Below, in pieces: positions 12,525-24,500 of a DNA stretch of 64,000 nt; position 1 is the first letter of the stretch, and the number at the start of each line of letters is the position of its first letter. The notes below the pieces were generated by a model. The model did not search any database and was not told the DNA's origin. It saw nothing but the letters and a program-made list of their open reading frames with translations. The stretch lies in contig JAFMSR010000019.1 in NCBI GenBank assembly GCA_022818135.1, forward strand, positions 31,051,679-31,115,678. The letters run 5' to 3'. The DNA comes from Saxidomus purpurata (Eukaryota > Mollusca > Bivalvia > Venerida > Veneridae). The translations under genes and the position numbers were made by a program.

Positions 12525-15500
12525 ATGGAGTCGAAAAGAATTGGCACGGAACGAAACGAAAACAGCGGGATTCTACTCCTCGAAGGTACTAATTAATTAC
12601 ACTGGCAATTACTGTTAATTAAAGGGGCGCTCCCTACGTCTAGCAGATTATATTTTCCAAACATAAACAATGTGTTTAATGAATGTAAAATAATAAATAA
12701 ATACAATTTTAAAGAACAGCTTATATCGAAAAAATGGCTCATTTAAGCACAAACAACCAACACAGAGGCCTTCTGTAATAAATCGCTATACAACAACAAA
12801 TTTTCATAGATTATTGAATGTTTTACGGTATGGCAACATATTTTAAAACACTGATTTTACCGATATAAATGACTGGAATGTACAGCTTAAACTTTTTAGG
12901 TTAAGTAATAACACTTGCAACTATTATATTATTTATGCTTTTGAAGTTAATTAATTTGACATCAGTTTTAGGGAGTGTCTCTTTAAAGATGGATCTATAA
13001 CATCAACATCACTTGAATGATAGGCTCTGAATTCTACTTAAAATAACAGAAATGTACCAAATGTACAAATGCTCGAAATAAAGATTTTCCTCTGTGGTCC
13101 AGCAGAACACAATTAAATATGCTTTGATCATCTTAGATGATACAACAATTTTAATAGTATTATGGATTTAGATTCTTACATTTGTAGGGAGCAAAAATGG
13201 AAAAGATAACAATACTGCTAACGATGAGGATGCAAAGTTTGTGGAGGAAGATCTGAAACCAGATGACATACTGATAGAACTTGGTGGATGTGGATTGTAC
13301 CAAGTTCTAATGGCGATCACAGTCCTTTCTATGAAGATTGTTGTGTGTTGGGGAATGGCCGGAAATGCATTTTTCGCTTACGTTCCAAATTGGCGTTGCA
13401 CAAATTATCACGACAATTCAACAATACCAAATAATACTACAACAACAACAACCTTGGCTACGAATTCTTCAACGACTGGGGAAGAATACTGGAATCAAAA
13501 ATGTCTAACTGACTCCGGGAAAAAGTGTACAAATTTTGAGTTTGATAAGAGTATTCACACTCTTGTCAGTGAGGTATGCTTTTACCTTTTGAACATAGCA
13601 TTATTAAAGAGACATATCCTATAACTGATGCCAAACTAAATAACCTCCAAAACATAAATAATAGAATCTTTGGAAGTATTATAACTTAATATAAAAACAA
13701 AAATAATATCAAACAGGGAATGCCACGTACCAAAAACGCAGCCTCCCCAAAACGAACCCCACAGCACCCAGAAGTGCACACCACCAACACACACACACAC
13801 ACACGCACACGCACACACACAGACACACACACACACAATCATGTACACACACACATATACACTACCAACACACACTAGCATACAAAGCAAACACACGAGG
13901 ACAAAACGAACAATTAAAAGGAACACAGGCGGCACCGCCTTGGAACGGTCAGTGGCAAAAACACCACTGGGGAGCTTAAACCGGTTTATGGTGCGCACCC
14001 AACCTCACTCTTACCCCCACCATGTTCCAAATCACAGGACAGTGTAAATAAAAAGTAATCCCTGCTAGGTGAATCTCTAACACACGCAATGGAAACAAAA
14101 AGGCATGGTATGTAAAGCACAAAAAGCTCGTGTATAAATATATAAAAAGCAAACCTTGAGAACCAAAAAACGTATGTACTCAATGCCTTTGCAGAAGGCA
14201 GAGCACCAAGAGAAACACCCTTAAGGGCCCGACGAAACAGGCCAGAGGACAGAAATCAAAACAATAAGCCAGTCCGGCTTGATAAATATTAAGAAACCAA
14301 CCGAGAGCAAACAGTCTAACTTTAAACAAAATGTTCTAAATGTTTGTGGGCGCAATAAGGTTTCTTAATATAAAGGTGTATGCTATGCATTACAGTGATT
14401 AGCGATAAAATCAGCGTTTTAAAATATGCTTCAGTACTGTAAACCATTCAATAATCTATGTAAAGTTGTTATGGGTGGATGCGATTTAATACAGAAGGCC
14501 TCTATATTGATTAATTGTGGTAAAATGAGGAATTTTTCGCCATATGTTGTTCTTGAAAGTTGTATTTATTTATCAGTTTACGTTTATTTAACACATTATC
14601 TATGTTTTGAGAATATAATCTGCTAGAAGTAGGGTATGTCCCTTTAATGTTACTTGTGAAATAAGAAGCAGTAAATAATCCTTAAGAAATGTTTTGTAGT
14701 AATAAATAATTTTAACAATTCGTTTTTTTTCCCAAGTTCTTGCTCCAAATAAACGATATTTTCCTTCATATCAAAAGTAGTACATACACTAAGGATTATA
14801 CTTGTAAATGGAAATAGTTTTGTCATGAAGTTGCAAACAAATTGCCTTTTCATGATCAGTTGACAAGTTTTGTGAGAAGGAAACGACATACGTGTACATC
14901 TTTAATGGTGTATTTGATAAAACAAAAATGGATAAAACTTTATTTTACCGTAAACTTTATACGTCACAGCTATCGGTGGGCGTAAAAAGGTTTCTTAATT
15001 TTTGCCCCTCTTATTTAGTTTCTTTCACCAATAAATCAAAATTTCTAAATATTTGGAATCACTCTACCATTGTACGTTTTCAGTTTGAGTTGGTGTGTGG
15101 CAGATCATGGGTAACAGCAAGTATCATATCAATCCAGATGGTAGGAATGATGGTCGGGGCCTTTACCGCGGGTCACATGTCCGATCTGTTTGGGAGGAAG
15201 CGACCATTGATTGCGTCTATGTGCATTTTGTTTGTTTTTCAACTTGTTTGTTTCTTCTCCGTCAACTGGCAAATGTTTGCAGCCGGACGTTTTTTCATAG
15301 GTATATGTGTACTTAACGAATTAAGATGCATAAGTTTCACTAACATTTAGAAAATTTTGTTTAAAGAAAGACTGTTTGCTCTTGGTTGGTTTCTTAATAT
15401 TTATCAAGCCGGACTGGCTTTTGATTTTACGATGCTGGCAGAAAATAATTATGTAAGTGCGAACAGTGCAGCTCATGACCGTGAAGTTTGATCATAATTG

Positions 15501-18500
15501 CACTTGTATGCAGCCTGGTCATGATCTCAGCGCTTAGCAATTTTGTCATGAATTTTTAAACGTGCAGGATTTCGATAAACTTATGGTATTGTAAAAATGC
15601 TGATGAACGTTTTAGAAATGTATTGTTGTAAGGGTTAATGATAAATGTTCTGTGGATGAATGGTTTTCGAAGTTCTGATATATAAGGATAATTCTAAAAG
15701 TATTCATTTTTCTGCCTTCTAGGAATTGGGTCAGCAGTTTTCCTCTGCATCTACTGCATTTTCAATGGCGAGTATACGCTCTCTGTGTGGCGTTCTACCG
15801 TTATAAGTTTTCCGGCGTGGGCACTAGAGCTTTGTCTTTTCACACTATTTGCCTGGTTGCTTCATGACTGGAAATATATCACTCTGATGACTTCTCTGGG
15901 AGGACTAGCATTTATGTCAACTTGGTTGTAAGTGATACCTGTACTGTCATTATATTACAACTAGTAATTTAGAAATAAACGTCGATATCAAAACATTGAA
16001 AATTCCTGTTATAATATTATGTTGTTAATTAAAATAAATAATAAAAAATATAAATTACTACCAAAATAATTATAACCACTTGCCATCAGTTTCGTCGAGA
16101 AAAGAGCAAAAACGACTTAAGGCATACATTCTGCTTAATTGATCAGAAAAATTAAAGGCTGTTAGATCAAAATGATAGGTAAGGGTGAGAGAGTCATCCG
16201 GCGCTTTTGAATGTTTAGTTGTCAAAACTTCATTTTGCATTATTTTATATCTTTAACACTGACGGTAAGGCATAAAATAAAAACAAAAATAATATCAAAC
16301 AGGGAATGCCACGTACCAAAAACGCAGCCTCCCAAAACGAGGCCCCACGCACCCAGAGTGCACACACACACACAACACAACAACAGTACACACACACGAC
16401 ACACACACACATCATGTACACACACACATATATTTTGCCAACACCCCACCAAAAAAAAAAAAAAACACACAGGGACAAAACGAACAATTAAAGGAACCAG
16501 TGAAAGTCTATTTGGGGTAAAACGCTTGTCCTATATGCCGCATTACTTTTGGGCAGAATTGGGCCCATTTTTTTACGCCTCAGAATTATCAGTACAGCAA
16601 ACGACATGCTGTAACTTTTCGTTAACTCCGCAGAATTAATAGTTGTAGCGATTATATGGCGGTTCAATAAGTTTTAACGCCAATAGTTCTATGTGAAAAA
16701 AAAAAATATTTACTTAGTAGTATCTACGTACCGTCTTTACCACAATGTCATTGGAAACAATCAATTTCAGACATAGTTTCTCATTTTACGTCTGATTATG
16801 TTAATAATTTTCAAGTATCTATTGATTTAAGTTCTTTATTAATTTTGTTTTAAATATGTTATAGTCAATTCGCTTGTCATTCTGTAATAGCTCTAAATTA
16901 TCATTTGTAGTTACATATATCTTGTCTCTTATCTACATACTAAAAGTATTTAATTTCAGTTTCCTTCCGGAGAGTTTCAGATGGCTCATTGCAAGAGACA
17001 GATCAAAAGAAGCAAAAGCAGTTGTTAAACAGATTTCAAAATGGAACAAGAAGCCGGTGCCCGATTATGATCGAATAGTTAGAGCATTCAGTGAACAACA
17101 TAAAGAAAAAACAGAAAATTACAGTGTCATTGTACTATTTCGAAAGCTTGCACTTCTTAAACTAACGATTCCTTTGATAACAGGATGGTAAGTCCTCAAG
17201 GCTTTGTTTCTTTTGTTATTCAATTCAGTTCCTTTATTTCTTTTGATATTCAATTCAGTTCCTTTGTTTCTTTTGGTATTCAATTCAGTTCCTTTATTTC
17301 GTTTGGTATTCAATTCAGCTCCTTTATTTCTTTTGGTATTCAATTCAGTTCCTTTATTTCTTTTGGTATTCCATTCAGTTCCTTTATTTCTTTTGATATT
17401 CAATTCAGTTCCTTTATTTCTTTTGGTATTCAATTCATTTTCTTTTATTTCTTTTGGTATTCAATTTAGTTCTTTAATTTCTTTTGGCATTTAATTCAGT
17501 ACCTTTATTTATTTTGGTATTCAATTCAGTTCCTCTATTTCTTTTGGTATTCAATTCAGTTCTTTTATTTCTTTTGGTATTCAATTCAGTTCCTTAATTT
17601 CCTTTGGTATTCAATTCAGTTCCTTTATTTCTTTTAGTATTCAAGTCAGGTCTTTTATGTCTTTTGGTATTTAATTCAGTTCTTTATTTCTTTTGGTATT
17701 CAATTCAGTTCTTTTATTTCCTTTGGTATTCAATTCAGATCTGTTATTTCTTTTGGTATTCAATTCAGTTTTTTTTTCTTTTGGTATTCCATTCTGTTCT
17801 TTTATTTCTTTTGGTATTCAATTCAGTTCCTTTATTTATTTTGGTATTCAATTCAGTTCCTTTGTTTCTTTTGGTATTAAATTTAGTTGCTTTATTCCTT
17901 TTGGTATTCAATTCAGTTCCTTTATTTCTTGTGGTATTCAATTCGGTTCCTTTGTTTCTTTTGGTTGTTAATTCAGTTCCTTTATTGTGTTTCCTAGCAC
18001 GTGCATAATATTATTTTGTAAATTCCACACCTGTAGTTTAAAAAGGCCGCATATCGGTCACTATCCGTCAAAAAAGAATGTACTTTACGAGTGTACTTTA
18101 TTCACACATTTGTTAATGATTGTAAATTAAGTAATCTATATGTTGAAAGTATTTGCACAAACCTTAATAAATATTAACACAAGGCTTGAATAGTTATCAC
18201 ACTTTTAAGAAAATACATTTCGTTTTGTAAATGCGGCATCTTTTATATTACTGAGAAAAAAAGACCAAAATTGCTGAAAAATATTTAGGTTTCTATGTAC
18301 ATGAATTATGTTTATAAGAATAATTTAGTTTAAGAACTTGTTTACATGGGTATGTAATTCACTTAGAATTATGTCTCTCACCACGAAGTGGTCTTCAAAT
18401 ATACTGTTTTTGTGCTGTTAGTATGTAGGTCACAAAGTTTGTTCGGACAACTCCTCTTCTATCCCGTGCTGGATTTTCATAAAACTTTGTAGGAAGCATC

Positions 18501-21500
18501 TATATGAAGCTTAGTTGTGCAAATTATAATTTTGGGTGACTATGTCAAAGGTCAATGTCACGGAGACCTGGAAACCGAAACTCTTATCCGAGCTTCGTCT
18601 CCAAATCCCCTTGTTGGATTTTTATAAAACGTTGCAGGAAGCATCAGTATGAAGCCTAGTTATGCATGTCATAATTTAGGGTCACTAGGTCAAAGGTCAA
18701 GGTCACAGAGACCTGAAAACAAAAGGTCTTGTTCGCGCTTCTTCTCCAAAATCCCTGGCTGGATTTTCTTATCACTTTGCAGGAAACAACAGTATGACGT
18801 CTAGTTATGCATATTCTAATTTGGGGTCACTACGTCAAAGGTCAAAGGCATAGGGATGGGAGACATACGTTTTTTGTGAAAAACAATCTCTAGTTCATCT
18901 AATTTTTCCGATATTATATTTTTCAGGTTATCTCTTGGTGTGATTAACTATGGTATAGGATTTGGAATAAAGAAGCTGTCCGGCAATTTCTTCTTGAATA
19001 TGTTAATTTTCTCTATAGTTTCAATACCGTCTAAAGTCATCAGTATATACCTACAGAACAAGTAAGATTATTCATGAAAATGTACAAGAGAGGTGTAGAA
19101 AAAAGGGAGGGAGCAGAATGAAAATAAATGTGTAATAAGCCTTGAAATTCTAGTAAAAATAACACACGTTGCCTCAACTTATGCCCACTTGTAGTTTGAC
19201 TTGACTCTGTGATGGGCAGTTTTTAAATCCCACTGAGACGAAACTGTTTTGATTTCTGTCCTCTGGCCTGTTTCGTCGGGCCCTTAAGGGTGTTTCTCTT
19301 GGTGCTCTGCCTTCTGCAAAGGCATTGAGTACATACGTTTTTTGGTTCTCAAGGTTTGCTTTTTATATATTTATACACGAGCATTTTTGTGTTTTACATA
19401 CCATGCCTTTTGTTTCCATTGCGTGTGTTAGAGATTCACCTAGCAGGGATTACTTTTATTTACACTGTCCTGTGACCTTGGAACATGGTGGGGGTAAGAG
19501 TGAGGTTGGGTGCGCACCATAAACCGGTTTAAGCTCCCCAGTGGTGTTTTTGCCACTGACCGTTCCAAGGCGGTGCCCCACTGTGTTCCTTTAATTGTTC
19601 GTTTTGTCCTCGTGTGTTTGCTTTGTATGCTAGTGTGTGTTGGTAGTGTATGTTTGTGTGTGTACATGATTGTGTGTGTGGGTGTGTGTGTTGTGTGTGT
19701 GCGTGTGCGTGTGTTTGTGTGTGTGTGTTGGTGGTGTGCACTTCTGGGTGCTGTGGGGCTCGTTTTGGGGAGGCTGCGTTTTTGGTACGTGGCATTCCCT
19801 GTTTGATATTATTTTTGTTTTTTTGGCCTGAGAAGAAAACGGTCGGTAAGTGTATTTTGCGTCCGTTGTATGCGAAAGGTTATGGCATACTAAATTTAGG
19901 ATACATAACTTGGTATAGAACATATATTTGTTATACATAGTGATTAATAACTATCGCATCTAGTGGCGTTGTGTAGTGTAGTCACGTGTTTGAAATTGTG
20001 GTCAAATGGTCAAGGGCGTTCCTGTGTTGCACTGTTAGGCGTTGTTGCCAGTGTGATACTTATTCGATTCCTTTAACCCTTAAAGTTTTGCAGACCTCGA
20101 AAATTAAATTCCAAGATACAATAGGGTTATAAGTATAGTAATGTGATCCACATTTGCTCTAGTCGTGTGTCGGATCATACGAATGAGCAGCACAAGTACC
20201 TTTGATTGAATAACTGCGTCGGATTGTCTCGGCTTGTGTTTGCGCTTATTATTGTGTCAGTTCAGGCTGTTGATCAATTTTAAAATGACATTTTCAGGAT
20301 GAGTGTGATACACAATAAATTGAGTGATTAAAATGTTTGTAATAAATACTGACTCAAAACACAACGGAATCACAAAACAGAGGCTAGTTTGTAGTCGATT
20401 AGACATATAACATGTTCAGTATGAACCTCCATTAGATCAAAAATCTAAAGTACTATACAAATGTTCTACTTTTTACAAAAGAATGCAAAACCTTTTATAT
20501 TTCTGACATTGAATACTTACTTACCCGCGATGAATGACTGAACAGTGAGCGAATTAAAAGGTAGGAGTAACAATACGTCCCGCAAGTAAAACTATCATGA
20601 CAGTATTAAAACCTATGCAACTTTAAACATTATTATATATTTTGAGCATGCTCTTTCTGTCCGTAACGATGCACACTTGCTGCGTGACAGCTTCGTGACA
20701 TAGCTGTGGTGTGTACAATATCCGCTACAGTTTATAATTTAAAGGTTCATTTTCCTGTGAGACAGGAATTAGTATTATTTACTTACGATACAAAAGATCT
20801 TGGATGTGTCTTTTCAAACTGAATGATAGATTATACTAAAATAGGCGTTTATAATTATACATTTTACGCATGCAATTATGCCTGGTAGAGGCTACGCGAT
20901 AGCATTGAAATACTGCAATTTGCATGTTTTAACAATACATAGGATCACCTCTACTTACGTCGTATTTTATGTAGTTATACGAGACAAAACGTAATATTGA
21001 AAAATATTATTTAGACTACTGTACTATACTAATAACCCTTTTATTATATAGCTTTTGACACGAATTTTGGCGCGAATAAACTGAATTAAAATGACATTTT
21101 CAGCATAAAATTGAAGAAAAACTCTTTTAATTGCGAAATATGCGTTGTGTGCGTCGTTATGTTATTGACGTCATCGTATAAACAAGTAGTAACGACCCAC
21201 TCAAAAGCGAAGCTATGAACGTTATGTGTATTTTTGGGCCAGTTGAATGCACTCTTACAAATAATGACACAGTGCGGATTGCACGTACATACAATAAGAT
21301 ATTTTTTCTGACAGGCCGTATTTTATGGTTGAATAAAGACTTTGTTTTTGACAGCATATTTATATGTATATAATAAATAACTATATACAATGATAAGAAA
21401 TAGTAATGTATTATTATTAAATGATTTAGACTTCCTAACTGGAAAAAGTTCGTAGAATTCTAACTTTCTACAAAGCAATATAGGAACATTTTAAAGCTTA

Positions 21501-24500
21501 AAGCTGTTCGCTCTCCGACTTTTGTGAAAAAATAAAGTTCATCAAACTCTCTGAAAATAACATTAAAGTTTTAGAACTAATAGTCGAATACAAAGGTTCA
21601 AGCATCAATTCCTGTAAAGTATATCTATAAATTTGAAATTATACACTACCAAATTGCAAAGTGTTACTAACGCTTTTGAAATTCCAATATAAACATATAG
21701 TGTACCAGTGTCATAAAACCAACATTTTCAAAGGATTTTCGCAAATTCCTAGCTAGATTTTTACTTATACTGTTGATTCTAGCCATTATGTTTACATTTT
21801 ACGGACATGTATCAGTATATCATTGTTGAAAAATTTTAATTTTTCTACAGCAACTGTGATCGAGCCGCTATAATACTAAGTGTTGTCTTACTTTCATAAC
21901 TTTTTATCTCTTCTTAATGTAGGCTTCATCATTGACTAATCGTCAGTGTTCTACTGTCGCTTTTGACAAATATTGTTTGTTCGTTGTATGTTTGTTAGTT
22001 GATACTGACATAATATTGCTCCTTAACAATTTTGAATTAAATCCACGTCAGGGTGCGGTTTCCGAAAACTTGAAAACACAAAACTATTTATGTTAAAGTC
22101 CCAGGATCACATTTACAAGTAGCTCGCATTTTATCAAAAAAGATGTCTTACGACAGTACCCAAAACATTCCTAACTTTGCTTTTTAAATCGATAAGTACA
22201 TATTAGAAACATAACGCAGAATGTTTTTCAATGATATTGCAAACATAAGAAAAACTTTCTGACAAATCTTTTACTTGAAGAAACGGTTTGAATACGAAAG
22301 AAAGGCATATGTCAACATTGTTTAAGAGTGAAAAGAACATGGTTCTACCATTATACTATCAATAAATTTATGTTACTATATCAGTAAATTCAAAGTGATC
22401 CTGTGACTTTAAAACACTGTATGCCTGACAAAACAAGTGGTATTAAAATCACTCTACCTCCCAGTAATTGGCAAAATCTTAGACTGAATAAAAAGAATTA
22501 AAGGGACATACCCTACATCTAGCCGATTATAATCTCGAAACATAGATTATGTGTTCAATGAACTTAAAATGATAAATCAATACAATTTCAAAGAAGAACC
22601 TATGGCGGAAAATGCCTCATTTTACCACAATTAATCAATATAGATGCCTTCTGTAAGAACTCGCATCCACCCATTTATTGTACAACAGCAACTCTACGTA
22701 GATTATTGAATGGTTTACGGTACTGCAGCATATTTTAAACCGGTGATTTCATCAATAATGATTGGAATGCATAGCTTAAACTTTTAGGTTAAGTTATAAT
22801 ACTTCCGAATAGTCTATTATTTATGTTTTGGAGGTTATTTAGTTTGGCATCAGTTATAGGTTACGTCCCTTTAATAGAGGATCTGTTGTGTTCAACTTAT
22901 TTTATGGCATAAGATCGCTGGCATATTTTAAATCATTCGGATCAATTTTCAACTGTATTTCAGAATTGGAAGAAAGTACACTACAATGCTGGCATATAGC
23001 TTGTGTTTCATTGGAGGCCTCGTTGTAGGTGTCGTTCAATACATTGGTAAGGGTCGTGTCTTACTAGTGTTTGTACAGTGTGTTTTTGTGTCGCCCTTTC
23101 GGAGAAAAGGCGATACATAGGGATCGTTTTGTCCGTCTGTCTGTCGGTCCGTCAGTCCGTCATAAAAACTAAACGTTGGCTATAACTTTGTCATTCCTTA
23201 AGATTTCTTCATCAAACTTTACAATTGTATTGCTTATGAGAAAAGGCTTGTGATGCCGCCATATTTTGTAGGTCAAGGTCAAATTTGACAGAGTTATGCC
23301 CCTTTTTATGCCCCCGAAGGATGGCATATTGAAATCGAACCGTCTGTCCGTCCGTCTGTGCGTCCGCCCTTACATTTGTTCGTGTCCGGGCTGTAACTTT
23401 GTCATGCATTGAAGGATTTTAAAATAACTCGTCAACACATTTTCAGCACATCAAAACGATGTGTCGTGTGCAAGACCCACGTCCCTACCTCAAAGGTCAA
23501 GGTCACACTTAGAGTTTGAAGGTAATGGAATCCTCTATATGCATACATTCGTGTCCGGGCTGTAACTTTGTCATGCATTGAAGGATTTTAAAATAACTTG
23601 GCACACATTTTTAGCACATCAAGACGATGTGTCGCGTGCAAGACACACGTCCCTACCTCAAAGGTCAAGGTCACACTTAGAGTTTGAAGGTAATGGAATC
23701 CTGTATATGTGCACACATTCGTGTCCGGACTGTAACTTGTCGTGCATTGAAGGATTTTTAAATTACATGGCACAATTGTTGAGCACATGGAGAGGACACA
23801 GACTGTGAGACACCTCTTTTGGGGGCATTTGTCACTTGTGAGGGACAGCTCTTGTTGTACTTAATTTTTGTCATGAAAACTTAACGTTGGCTATACCTTT
23901 GCCATTTCTTAAGAGTTTTTAAGATTTTTTCATCAATGGTATTGCTTATGACAAAAGGGTTGTGATGTCGCCAAATTTTGTAGGTCAATGTCATATTTGA
24001 CAGAGTTAAGCTCTTGTACTTATTTTTTGTCACGAAATCTTAGCGTTTTTCTTAAGCTAAGCTTACTTTTCTTAAGATTTCTTGATAAACCTTTCAAATT
24101 GCATTGCTTATGACAAAAGGGTCATGATGCTGCCAAATTTTGTATGTGAAGGTCCTATTTGACAGAGTTATGCTCCTTTTTGTACTTAGATTTTGTCACG
24201 AAATTATTGGTTATTCTGACAAAGTGTAAGAGGGCAACACAAGTGTTCTACTGAACACCCATCTAGTTGAAGTATAGCGTCTTGCTTTTTCTGTATAGTG
24301 GTAATGTATAATCACAGCTGCCGTCTATTATGCATTACACTTAACCTGTCAGATAAAAGAGCAATTATTGTATGAGTTGAATGTACCAGGCGCCGAGTTG
24401 ATTGCTGATCATTCACGGCTGTATAAATACATAACTGCGTGGTGTTCGTGAGATTGTCTCAATTATTTAAAAGAGGAAGCAGTAAGCACCTTCGATTAAT

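Noticed and set aside
17119..18008. Long frames on both strands (SFGIQFSS, NTKRNKG repeats)
   Set aside because: Product of a 30-bp minisatellite whose unit is a multiple of three; the first part also overlaps a real transporter exon in another frame.
18660..18850. Nuclear-receptor response elements (AGGTCAAGGTCA)
   Set aside because: They are part of a tandem/dispersed repeat whose wording also appears near 23270-23670; no reason to infer regulation of the transporter.
19325..19522. Conserved 65-codon frame shared with 13986-14183
   Set aside because: Shared because both are copies of family R; no start context, no protein-like composition and not maintained in the copy at 160-590.
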